Shown one piece after another: positions 1-10,806 of a DNA stretch of 64,000 nt; position 1 is the stretch's first letter; the number at the start of each line of letters is the position of its first letter. The DNA lies in assembly GCA_013398015.1 (NCBI GenBank), contig VZRR01012436.1, forward strand, positions 434,001-498,000, written 5' to 3'. Both the position numbers and the translations under genes were made by a program. Origin of the DNA: Oreocharis arfaki (Eukaryota; Chordata; Aves; Passeriformes; Paramythiidae). A model generated the notes under the pieces. It saw only the letters and a list, made by a program, of their open reading frames with translations. It was not told the origin of the DNA and did not search any database.

Positions 1-1323
1 CAGAGAAATAAGAAACTGCAGATGTGAGGAGATTTAAGAGGATGTAATCCTGCAAACAGATCAAGAGCCACACTACTGTAACAGTCAGTCTTCTCTCCCA
101 CAATCAGTGGATGCACTTACAGGGTGGAAGTAAATGCTCAGGAGTGAATGGAATAGCAAAGTAAGCTTTGGTTCACTGTTTGGCTGTTATTCCAAGGTTG
201 TACATAGAAAGTGATCCAGTGCTAAAGAGCATCTGTGAAAATTAAATACCTAGAAACCTACTGCCATCACTAGTGTCATCATGATAATAAAGCTACATAT
301 TGTTTAAGGGATTTGGGCTCTTGTTAGCTTGTTTTCTTTGCATTGAAGAAAGCCATGGCAAAATACTCCCAGAAATCTGAGTGTTCACAAGTACCAAAAA
401 ACCATGAGGTGTAACCTCTTTCTTCCCAGCCTCACACTGAGCCCTTCTTTCTCCTAGATACAAGCAGTAAATCAGGAAAAGCAGAAAGCTTTTCCAGTGA
501 ATTGGGGCATCTACAAGATCTGAATGAGTTCTGCAGCTTGAGAACATCAGCCAAACAGAAGATACTTCTCCAAAAAATGACGATTTCAGGAGTGAGGAAA
601 GAGAGCAAACCACTGTTACCAGAGCAATGTGTCCTGCTGTGACAGCAGGGACATCTCAAAAGGGTTGTGAACTGTTCAAACTTGCCCCACACCTGACAGT
701 GAATCAACCCTCAGCAGGGTCTCTTTAAATCCCACTTCCCTGCTTCCAGTGGCACTCGAAGCCTGCCCTCAACCCTTCACTGCTGAAGCCTCCAGATCAT
801 GCACTGTTTGCAAATATGCCCACAGGTGGTTTTCCTGGCAGGCTGCAGCAGGACAGGTTTGCTGTTCAAAGTCCAAGAGCAATCCTGGAGATCAGAGTCC
901 TCCAGAACTTGAACTGCCAGGGCACTGCCAGCAGCTAAACAGAAACCCTCCCAAAACCCCAAAAGGCTGTAATTCTGGAGCTGTTCCCTCAGAAACACAG
1001 GGCTGTAATGAGAATCAACTCCTCAACAACTCAGGTCTGCCAGGATCCCAGAGAGGGGCTCAAACAGTGACAGTGAGAAAGGGTTTCTGCCAGCTCCTGA
1101 CCCCAGAGTCCTCAGTAACCACATGGCTGCAGTATCAGCACACTCACCAGTGACTCATCCAGCCTCCAGAGCAGCTTCCCCAAACACATTTGCACCACCT
1201 GGACACCAATTCAAAGACTACTCAACACCTCTCTGCTCTAAGCTTGGAGAGTCACTGCTACCAGGCACATGGAATAAAATAGGTGTCTTCCAGAAACAGG
1301 GATGTAAGGTTTCAGGGTCTCAC
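1..1323. other. DPP8 intron, no further exon seen
   Basis: After the donor at 1323 (minus strand) the next DPP8 exon should start with a segment resembling the mammalian sequence TANPKVTFKMSE. No reading frame in 1-1300 encodes it, so that exon lies outside the window. The stretch holds no repeat or RNA gene that I recognise. Confidence 0.6.
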
Positions 1324-4300
1324 CAGTTTTGGGGTACCGGAAGGAATCTGTTCTTCTTGTCTCCAGCATGGGTGATGTGACATGGATAATTTCTACCTCT
1401 GACTCATCATTTTCTTCATACAGAATTTGAAGAACTTTACCCCCATCCAATGCTGTAAATGAATTAACATTACAAAATTACAGAACAGAATTACCAGTTA
1501 TTGCAGGCATCAATATTCTCTCAGGAGCACAAGCAGATTGGAAGGATGAAGAAAAATCCAACAAAGCCTGTGATCCATGTTTCATTAAGCAAAACACTGA
1601 GACTCTTACAACTCCCACCACTGTTGTGAGAAGGGAAGTATCTCCCCCCAGTGCCCACAAGGCCCCTGTGACCTGCTGCAGACAACTCCAAAGGAGGCCA
1701 TTCCCAACCTGCATAAAGATAAGTAGGAGGAATAGAGAGCTCTGCACTGGACAGGGCCTGTCAGACACGCTGGATCCCCACACTTACTTGGCTGTGCCTT
1801 TGGGCACCACCAGTAGCCAGTGTATCTGTCAAACTCCTCCTGCAGCACAAAAGTAGCCACGCCAGCAGATTTTGGATCCTCCTCAACATTGGCCAGTTCT
1901 AAAAAAGACACCAAAGAATTAGTTCACGATGTGCTGCAGAACCAAACCAGTTCTGCATTATCCCAAACACAGCCCAAGTTCATCCCCAGGGAACAATTAC
2001 ACGATAATAAATCTGACTTCTCAGCAGATTTGTTTTCTGCTTCCAGCCTTCTCTGTTCATATATTTAAGGAGGATTTAATCCTCTCTGACATGGCAACTT
2101 CTTTTAGGAAAGCCATTCTCTCTTCTTACTTGTACCTAATCAGGCTCTCAATTAGTCAAAGAAAGAAAATGTTCTCTCTACCTGAGTTCAGTGAATTGGA
2201 ACTACAACTTTGAAGAAAATCAAAACCCCAAACCTTTCTGAACAACTGAAAACATGAACATTCAGAAAAACAAAAGCATCAGTATTTCTTTCACTGTATG
2301 AACCAAAAGTAACAGACTTACATAACATCTCAACATGATGACATATCCATAGGGCTTCAATATTTTTCCTGTTACCCTGGAGGTAACTTAGCAGCGCTCC
2401 ATAAATAATTATCATCTGAGAAGGAGTCATTGCTAGAGTTTATTTTTACTGTACTTACATAATATTTTAATATTTAGCATTTAAATAGTCTAAAGCATTA
2501 TTATAAAGTGTCAGAAATTTCAACGGACTAAAATTGAGATTATACAGTTTAAATAAAAAATGCAATTGATTTTTAAAGTGTTTTATCCACAATTTCCCAT
2601 TTTCTTTCTTCCAGGATAAATGCCTAAAAAGTGTTGGAGAGGGTAAGAAGGGAGAACCTAAGTTATTGAGTAAAAGGGGCCAGCAGAAGCCCCAGTGCTA
2701 TTCAGAAACTGCCTAAATAGTTTCTAAAAGTCTCTGCAGCCTGATTTCACTGACAGAAACTTTCCTCCAGCTCTATTCCACCCACGGCTCCTCCACACAA
2801 AAAAGGCTGTTCCATAGAAAAGCAATGTGCTGTGTTTCAGAAGAGCCCTTCCATATGTATCCAACAAACAACGCATTCTGCCAGATTGCACGGTGCAGGG
2901 AAAAGAATCACCCCATATCTGCACTACAGGATGTATACAGAATGTGACAAACAAGCTGGAACAAACAGTGGCCATTACCCCCATTTCAGGAGAACCTTTA
3001 GTGCCATTGCTTAATGCAGACTAGCAAGAACAAGTGCAGAGGTGGTACAGGAATTTAATTCAGGATGCATTACCATTGTGCACAAATGTCAGCCTCCTTT
3101 CTTCCCTGGATTCTATATTAGATATCCAGATGTCATTGCAATGGATAAATGCAATCCAATTTGGATCAGCTGGACAAAGCTTGGGATCCATCCGGATGTT
3201 TGGACAACTGGTCTCTACCAGAATGGGTCGTAAAGGCTGTTGCTGTTCGGAATGAAAAAAAAAAAGAAGCACAGTAAGGTACAACACAGGAACACATCCA
3301 CTGAGTAACCTGGATTTTCAGAAGACCACAGCAGTGTGGACACTGACTTCAAATACATGTTTCGAGAGGAATCTATCCACTTTACACACAGAAAAATACC
3401 ATGCAGATATTTTATAGGGAAAGTTGTGCCTCTAGCAAGGTCCCACCAGGCCTCTTTCCCCAGAGCTGAGGAACAACCCCAAATCAGAGGGCAGCTTGTG
3501 AGAGAAGCCTGGCACACTCTTAAAAACAGCACCCTAAAAAGAGCTGGCAGAATGTGCAACCTTGTCCTCCAAAAGCAACTCAAGATACAGTAAATTACCC
3601 CTGATAACAGGGTTAGACAAACATCAGGCATCTATTATAATAATAATAAATATTTTCAGCTTTGAAGGCCAGCTTCAGCACCAGCAGAGTGAAGGCTGCT
3701 TGTTCTGCAAGTCGTACAGTCAAATGGTGTAAAAATGGTGTAACACATCCAGCACTGACCACGGAACAGTGATCTGGAAACTGCAGCCTGGGGATAAAAG
3801 TTGTCTCTAATGTGACATCTGACTCCGTGGAAGAGCATGGAGCCTTCTGTTGCTTTTTATGGACACTGCTAGTCATGAAAAATCAAACAAATCTGGTGTC
3901 CTGCCTTGCTGCCACCATTTTACCGTTTCTTGTAGCCCTGCATCTGAGTTTCTACAATCATGGAAATGCACCCCTGTGGATAACCCTGTTTCCAGTGTTA
4001 TCAAGGTGACTTCCTGTGCCAGTGCAGTAACTGCTGATAATCAGCTCTTTGCTCTCACTCCAAGCCAAAGGAGGTTCTTGCCAGAGCAAAGTCCTGCAGA
4101 GAGACAGGAGATGAGTAAACTCACAGTGAATCCATGGGGGCCTCCATCTTTCACATGATAAATCCCACTCCCCGCCTGGAACAGGAAGGTGCCGCTCTCT
4201 CGGTGATAATCATAGGAGGCAATCCCAACGGTGCCAATCCTCTTCCGCTCCCGCAGCAACTCCTCTTCCCGGGAGTACATCCCATAGTCCAGGATGGCCT

Positions 4301-7053
4301 GAAAAGAGGCAGAGAAGCCAAATCAACATCTCTGCTCTGCATGCTTTACCCTGCTTCCAGGAGCACATGGCTGAGCAGACATCCTCCTCCTCTGGAATCC
4401 TGCTGCCGGCTGGAAGCCTGCTCCTGCTTTGCCTCTGCCATCAGCACTCGTAGGTGCAGGCCATGATCAGATCCCACACAACTGTAAACTGACAGCCACT
4501 CCTCCCACAGCAAGGCCAGCATTATTCCCAATATTCCCAGGTATAAGGAAGCTCAGACTGAGGGTCTGTTATTTCTAGAACGAGCAGGAGAGGCTTTGCT
4601 CACTTTCCCAGACATGCAGTGACTGGTCTGGTGGGAGGAGAGCAGAGCCAGAGTTTTATGTCTGGCTGACAGCCCTGGGAAATAACAAGGGGAGAAATAC
4701 ACCTTATTCCATGTGGGGTTTGTCCCACCACCTCCAGCCTGCCATGCTGCATGGGATGGGATGGTGCGGGCTTGCTATGTGCAGCAGGGAAAAGGGAATC
4801 CACATCTCAGTGAGTGGGAAAGGGATCCTCTGCTCCAGCATGAGTCACAGAGCCACTGACTGATCCTTGGGGGAATCATCACTTCCCCTGCAAGACAGCA
4901 GGGAAGTGATTGGAGACTCCACGCTCCTTCAGCAATCCCCAGGATCTCACAGCACAGAACTTGATGCAAATTAGCACTTGCCATCTCTGCCAGCAAGAAA
5001 TCATCCAGCACACAGAGAAGATGGAACTCCAAACACCGAGGAGAAAGCTGTGCTTCATTTTGGGATGGCTGCAGGGCTGGCACGTACAAGAACAATCCTA
5101 ACTTTTTTAAGACAATAAACTTCCAATTTTCAGGATGAAAACCCCAAGTCCCACGTGCTTGAAGTAAGAGAAAAATCAGGACCCACCGGAAAAAGATCCA
5201 GAAGAGGCTTCCAGGAAAGCAGCAGGACAGCAGCTTTGTTTATGGTTTTGGGAATTTCAGAATAGAAGAGTGTGTTCTCCCTGTTCTCCCCAGACATTGC
5301 TATTGTGAAAGTGAGGAGAAAAAAAAATACATTAGCTTTCTGTTAATAATCCAAACACTCTCAAAGGACGCCTAAGAACAGTTTCTCAGACTCTTCCTAC
5401 CAGAGGAAGTACTGATGGTCTCTGCACTGCAGCCTCGCTCTGGGAATTCCCTGCCTCACAGAAACGCAAGTCACAGAGAAGGCAGAGAACAATGACACCC
5501 AGGCTTACCCCATGCTGCCTGAAGCACTCTGTGTTTTCTTACTGCCCTTTTATTCCATAAGCTTTATAAATCAAGGAGGGCTTTTCTGCCAGTTCCCCTG
5601 TCTGGGATACACTGCCTGTGTTTCAAAGGCAATGGACCTTTAGGGAGGTTTGAACACCCCTTTCCTGCTCCTCTCTCTCAGTGCTATTCAGGTTTCTGGA
5701 GGCTCCTGCCCAGGCACATGGGGATCAGCCCAGAGGGAGCCAGGTGTGCTCCAGGGAAGGCCAAGCCTGATCTATAGCTCAGGAAGTGGCACTTGGGAAG
5801 CCAGAGCTCATCCCAGGGAAATCAACCTCAACCCACCCATGATGTGCTTAAACTCAGCATCATCCAAGGATTAGGACCCCCATCCTCTGAAAAGGTGAAA
5901 AAGAACATCATGGTTCTGACTATGTCACTATACAGCACATGCAAAGACTGTGAATCACAAACCTGAGCTTAAGCAAGTAGCCTAAGTGGCAAGCAGTGAG
6001 GCTGTAACATGGCTCTGGCTCCTAGGCCTCTGCTTCAGCCATTGCTTCTCTTCCTAATCCAGGTTTTCAAGGATTTATGTTCAGCCACTGCAGCTCTTGA
6101 CAAAAGCATTCCTCTACCACAAGGCCTTCTCCAAAAAGCCACTCAGAGGGTTGGTCACAGTATCACTTATGGTGCCAAATCACTTACATCAAGTGAACAT
6201 TAATTAGTGAAACAATGCACAAGTGAGGCACTGAATCCAAGAACAACAAACTACATAAAGTTTTTTATTATTGAGACCAAAAATGTTAAGAAAAGTATTT
6301 ACTCTCTAAGCTGCCCCTGACCTACACTGCTATTTATCCCCCCCAGGATTCCTGGAAAACCTGCTCCATTGGTAGCTGAGGCACAAAGGACTTTCAAAAT
6401 TACTCTTAAAATCTCTGCTTTGGAAGGAAACTTTGAAGGAGAACATGGTTCCACCCAACAGCTGTAATAAGAGAAAGGAGATAAACCTGCATTGCTTTTG
6501 GAGAGAGTATATACTTGGGGTGAGAGAAAAGGGACTGAACAGACTTCCAGCTTGGGAACATGCCCCAGAGGACACTTCCCAGTTCTTTTCCAGGCCTAAT
6601 GGGTCACCTCCAATCATGCCATTCCCATGGGAGATTACATCATAAGTTTTAATGAGATATTACGATCATAGTCATGACTTTTGACCAGCCAGTGTGGCCT
6701 GGAATCCCTTTTGATTTAATTGCCAGGAACAGCCAGCTGTCAGGAACAGTCAATCCCAAATTGCCCTGCAGTGACACTGGCACAGCCAGCTTACCCAGAT
6801 AGTAGATCCTATCGGAATGAGGTCCTTCGGGATCATTTTTCTTCACAAACGTGAAGTCATGAGGGGCTTTTGCCATCATGTATCCATGATACTTCCGTGT
6901 ATCTGTGAGCAGTTTCCGAAGCTGGCTCCAGGAATGCCTCTCTACATAGAAAGGTTCCAGTTTTGGCTGCTCCTCTCTCGGGACCTGCTCCTCATGACCT
7001 GCAGTCTCAAAAATTTCCAGGCCCGGCTGTTCAGTTTCCATGGCTGCTGCCAT
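1324..7053 (-). CDS. DPP8: Dipeptidyl peptidase 8, N-terminal 318 residues (partial gene)
   Basis: Cytosolic prolyl dipeptidyl aminopeptidase of the S9B family, which removes Xaa-Pro dipeptides from peptide N-termini. Coding exons in transcript order are 7053-6795, 5299-5187, 4298-4125, 3242-3074, 1898-1788 and 1452-1324. All have AG acceptors, GT donors and consistent phase. The protein starts MAAAMETEQPGLEIFETA and includes the highly conserved HDFTFVKKNDPEGPHSDRIY, REEELLRERKRIGTVGIASY and EEFDRYTGYWWCPKA stretches. The E-E pair at residues 259-260 is the substrate N-terminus-binding motif of the DPP8/9 group. Only the start of the beta-propeller is present; the C-terminal hydrolase domain with the Ser-Asp-His triad lies beyond the left edge. 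The start used is the conserved downstream ATG; human isoforms can also carry a short extension upstream of it. DPP9 was considered, but the N-terminus and the HACD3 neighbour fit DPP8. Confidence 0.95.
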
Positions 7054-7064
7054 GTTGCATGTTT

Positions 7065-8559
7065 CTGGAAAAAACAGAACAGCAGAGCTTCAGCTCCAGC
7101 AAACTCTCACTGCACACTCCCAACACACCCCATAGCAAAATTGCTTTAAGAAAGCCATCATTTCATGTGGGGAATAAAACCCACAGCAGAAGGCAGAGGA
7201 CTAGGAAAGATATTTTCGCTCTGGAAAACAGGCTGGCACCACTCAGCCTTTCAGAATGGGACTAAGGACTTCACAGAGCCACAGATTTATTGTTGTGTTT
7301 CCCATGCCCACTCATACTAACCACTCATTTTAGTCCATGAAGAGAATAATTTGTTCCCCTGTAAGCTCCTACCTGCTTCTTTGCCCATAAGACCTGCACA
7401 AATATCACGTCACTACATTGATATCAGAACAGGGGATAATTAGGAGTGGAGGAAGAGCTGGGAAAAATAACTGCTTAGAAGAAATAACACTGGTAGCTGA
7501 TCTGGAACCATCAGGCCACACAACAGGCTTAGGCAGCTTATGTCTTTATTCTCATTATTCTCCCGTAACTCCTTGGCTTTGTTTGTATCTCCTTTCAAAC
7601 TAAGCCCCAAAGGGTCTGGCAGTGATCAACACTACTATATCGTCCCAATTACAAGTACCAGAAGAGGACACGGCTAAAAAAAGCATTTCCCAAACAGATA
7701 TATCTGCAACACAAGTCTTATGTGCCCAACAGGTCGTTAATTCAGCAGATATCTCTTCCTGCAGTCAGCTGGGCTTTACAAAGTGTATCTGAGCTGAAAT
7801 TATCAGCCCAGGCATCTGGCAAGAGGAAACCAAGTCCTCCCACTGTAAATCCCAGAGCTGAGGGCATCTCCAAAAGGATCCAAGCTATAAACTCGTGTCA
7901 CATAGTTCATTCCTGGAGAGCACAAGGTGTAGGATTGTCAATCCTCAAAGGGAGGAGGGGGTGTCTATATATAGCATGGAAAGACTGCACAAGTGTTGTG
8001 TACGCTGCTGGGGCAGAGCATGTTGGCCTGAGCCTGACAAAACACTAACACAGCCTAAATAAAGCATTTCCCTCGAGCAAACAGGCACTGAAGGATCACT
8101 GGAGCTCAAGGCACAGGCTTGGGCAGCTGGCAGAGCTCTCTGATGGACTGGCTCTCCCACGGCTCTACAGAGCAACTGAGACATCTCCCCAGAAGAGTGA
8201 AAAGGATATGGATCAGCACCTTGACACAAACCCATCTTAACACAAATAGTTTAGTTTCACCTTTGGCAACACAAACCAAATAAACACAGGTCCTCCTCTG
8301 CCCACACTATTTACAGCACAAAAATCCAGAACAAAAGTGCCCTGTCCAACTGGAAGGAGGGCCCAAGGCATGCACTGAGCAGTGCTGTGCTCGAGACACC
8401 GTCAGGAACTCGACGGTGACAATGAACCTTCAAACCTGAACCGCAAATCTCGTTTAATCTGCAGAATCCCAACAAAGAAAAAACCTCCTTTCCCCACCTA
8501 CCCCCAAATGCTGCTATTTCTTAACCCGACCTACTTCTCGCAGGAAAAGGGATAAAAAC
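7065..8559. other. DPP8 intron 1, nothing recognised
   Basis: This is the intron between the noncoding first exon and the first coding exon. The open frames in it are short and show no family resemblance. Apart from the minisatellite annotated further right, no repeat or regulatory element could be supported. Confidence 0.5.
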
Positions 8560-8636
8560 CGAAGAGCAGCAAACGTTAACGAGCCAATAGCAGTGGGAAC
8601 GGCCACTCGGCAAAGGAATGTCAGCCCAGGATGATG

Positions 8637-8975
8637 CTCCCGGGGGTTCCTCCGCAGCCGGGGGCAGATCCCGGGGCGGGGGGCGGCGGTGGGCAGGTGC
8701 CAGGGGTACCTCCACGGCCAGTCAGATCTCGGAGGCTCCTCCACAGCCGGGAGAGGACCTGGGGGGGTCCCTTCACGGCCGGGAGCAGAATGCGGTGGGC
8801 TCTCCCCGGCCAGGGGCAGATCCCGAAGGAACGTCCACGGCCAGGGGCAAATCCCGGGAGAGCCTCGACGGCCAGGGGCAGATGCCGGGGCGCCCTCAAA
8901 GCCAGGGATAGATCCCGGGGCGGCGGCAGGCAGATCCTGAGGGTCCCTCCACGGCCGGGGCGGCGGCCGGGGCGG
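8637..8975. repeat. GC-rich imperfect minisatellite in DPP8 intron 1
   Basis: About nine to ten degenerate units of roughly 30-36 bp share the core CCACGGCCAGGGGCAGATCC, followed by CGGGG-type runs. Clear copies begin near 8650, 8712, 8740, 8775, 8806, 8837, 8868 and 8950. The long open frames on both strands here, rich in Gly, Pro and Arg, are by-products of the repeat and are not genes. Confidence 0.75.
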
Positions 8976-9120
8976 CTTTAAAGTTCGGCCAGGAGCGAAA
9001 GGCCCGGCCGCCCCGGGTCAAGCCCCCTCCTCCCGCCCACCTCAGGAGTCCCAAGGCCTCCAGGGGTCCTCCTAGGAGCGGAGCCCCCTGCCCGGCTCCC
9101 GGCGCTCCCCCGGTACTCAC

Positions 9121-9250
9121 GGCGCTCCGCGGCGGCGCTGCTGCCGAACCGCCCCGCCGGGCCGCTGCTGCCGCTTCCGCTTCCAGGAGCGGCCACGGGC
9201 ACCGCGCCGTACCGGCGAGGGCGCCGCCTGCCGGCCAGGAGGACCAAAGG
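9121..9250 (-). other. DPP8: DPP8 noncoding first exon (5'UTR), approximate start
   Basis: A strong donor (GTGAGTACC on the minus strand) begins at 9120, inside the GC-rich island, so a first exon ends at 9121. It would splice to the acceptor before 7064, giving 11 nt of 5'UTR ahead of the ATG at 7053. The transcription start is not visible; the upper limit near 9250 is an estimate from where GC content falls. Confidence 0.6.
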
Positions 9251-9300
9251 CGACGGTACGACACCCACCCGGGCACGGAGACCGGCACACGGGACACAGG

Positions 9301-10120
9301 GACCCCTTGCACGGGGACTGGGACAAACACACACACTGCACCATGCACGGGGGTAAGGTCATGCAACCCCCCAGTGCACAAGGACCCTGCAGTTTCAAAA
9401 ATTACTTTTTTTTTGCTCCCCAAAAACTGCTACCACATCCACACTGATATGCTTCCCACAGCAGAAAGAAATTCCCAGCTGTCATAATGAGTGTTAAAGC
9501 CAGGGCACACCTAGGATCCAGTGCAGTGAACCCCCAAAACACCCCTAGGCTCCAGAGCTGTGTGCCCCCAGCCAAATGTTACTTTCCCCCCGAATTTCCT
9601 TTTGCAAAGCACAGTCCCTTTTTTCAAAATAAAATCTTTTCTGACCCCCTAGAAACCAGAAAAAAATCCCAAACTTTTCTGCAGGTGCTCCCTCCTAAAT
9701 GCACATGCAAGTGGAAGCTCTGGGTCACACTGGGACCTGAGGGCTGGTTTCCCCCACACGCTTCCCCAAAGGGTCCGTGGGGTTTGTGTTCTGAAATAAA
9801 GCCTCCTGAGGACCATTGCTACAGCTCGCCTGACCTTCTGTGGTAGCTTCACAGCACCAGGGGCTGGCAGAGGATGGGAATCCTCCATCCAGGGGCAGGC
9901 TGGGGCATGGACCTGGTGTCTCCACACCAGAGATTCACACGGAAAACCCTGATGCTGGGAGGCAGAGGTCATGCCAAGATGAGTCGGAGGGAGGACGGAT
10001 TTGCTGTTGGAATGAGGATGGTCATGGGTGACGGTCCCTTGTGTAAGCTGCTGAGGGAGTGACAGGCGGCCTTTTTGGAAACAACACTGAAGTTAATGCT
10101 ATCATTTTTTAGATTTATTG
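9301..10120. other. Intergenic stretch between DPP8 and HACD3, nothing recognised
   Basis: The stretch lies between the two divergent promoters. It contains C-rich sequence (several CCCCC runs around 9530-9600) but no convincing exon, RNA gene or transposon. Open frames here are short and lack resemblance to known proteins. Confidence 0.5.
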
Positions 10121-10290
10121 TCATAGAATCATGGAATAGTGTGGGTTGGAACGGACTTTAAAGTTCATCTAGTTCCAACCATAGGCAGGAACATCTAAAT
10201 CAGGTTGCTCCAAGCCCCATCCATCCTGGCCTTGGACCCTTCCAGGCAGACACAGCTCCTCTGGAGAACCTGTGCCAGTGCTTGGCCAGC
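10121..10290 (-). mobile_element. CR1-type LINE 3' fragment, minus orientation
   Basis: It begins with TCATAGAATCATGGAATAGT, the reverse complement of the CR1 3' terminal octamer repeat. The usual GGGTTGGAACGGACTTTAAAG and CCAAGCCCCATCCATCCTGG blocks follow. It is 5'-truncated, as most CR1 copies are, and becomes unrecognisable after about 10290. Confidence 0.8.
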
Positions 10291-10429
10291 AGAAGGTCCT
10301 GGGGCACATAATGATGACAGTGTAAGAGTTTTAACAGGTTGGGCCTCACTGCTTTAGGACTGGTATTTTCTAAACTCTTATCAGTTTCTCCTGTCATGGC
10401 TGAGATACGGTCGGTCTCTTCCACCAGTT

Positions 10430-10650
10430 AACAGGCCACAGGACAAGGAAAGGGCCTTAAGTTGTACCAGGAGAGATTCAGTTTGGGTATTAGCAAAAAT
10501 TTCTTCACAGAAATGGTTGTTGAACATTGGCACAGGCTACCCGCAGCAGTGGTGGAGTCCCCATATTGGAGGGATTTCAAAGCCGCGTGGATGTGAGGGC
10601 ATGCCTTAGTGCTGGCCTCGGCAGTGCTGGGGAATGGTTACAACGGACCC
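10430..10650 (+). mobile_element. CR1-type LINE fragment, plus orientation, abutting the HACD3 5' end
   Basis: CR1-like blocks run in order: AAAATTTCTTCACAGAAATG, CAGTGGTGGAGTCCCC, GAGGGATTTCAAAGC and GGCAGTGCTGGGGAATGGTT. The copy lacks the 3' octamer end. It lies head to head with the minus-oriented fragment to its left, and its recognisable sequence stops about 70 bp before the HACD3 start codon. Confidence 0.75.
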
Positions 10651-10719
10651 CGGAAGGCTTCCCCACCCCAGCCGACGCTGCAGTTCAATGACNGCCGCGG
10701 GCCGGTGCGGGCCGGGACG

Positions 10720-10806
10720 ATGGCGGGGCCCAGCCTGCGGCCGCACGTGCACTGGGCACAGCGGCACCGCGAGCTCTTCCTGCGCGTGGACCTCAGCGAC
10801 GTCCGG
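10720..10806 (+). CDS. HACD3: HACD3 exon 1 (29 codons) ending in a non-GT junction
   Basis: The exon encodes MAGPSLRPHVHW...LSDVR. Exon 2 opens with NPDITITDNVLHF, so by homology the junction must follow codon 29. The sequence there reads GTCCGG then GGACGGC and runs into N seven bases later. A normal donor would read GT directly after the codon. An upstream N at 10693 also marks poor sequence quality. Confidence 0.75.

Larger units (their letters stand above)
8560..9300. promoter_or_regulatory. DPP8: CpG-rich promoter island of DPP8
   Basis: The stretch is dense in CG dinucleotides (GGCGGCGGCCGG, CCGCGGCGGCG and similar) and covers the presumed first exon of DPP8. No TATA box is obvious, as usual for housekeeping CpG-island promoters. 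HACD3 starts divergently about 1.5 kb to the right with its own island, so this is a close head-to-head pair but not a single shared island. Confidence 0.7.

Noticed and set aside
8618..9423. Overlapping Gly/Pro/Arg/Ala-rich open frames on both strands
   Set aside because: They arise from the GC-rich minisatellite and CpG island, where stop codons are rare. No conserved protein sequence or splice structure supports them.
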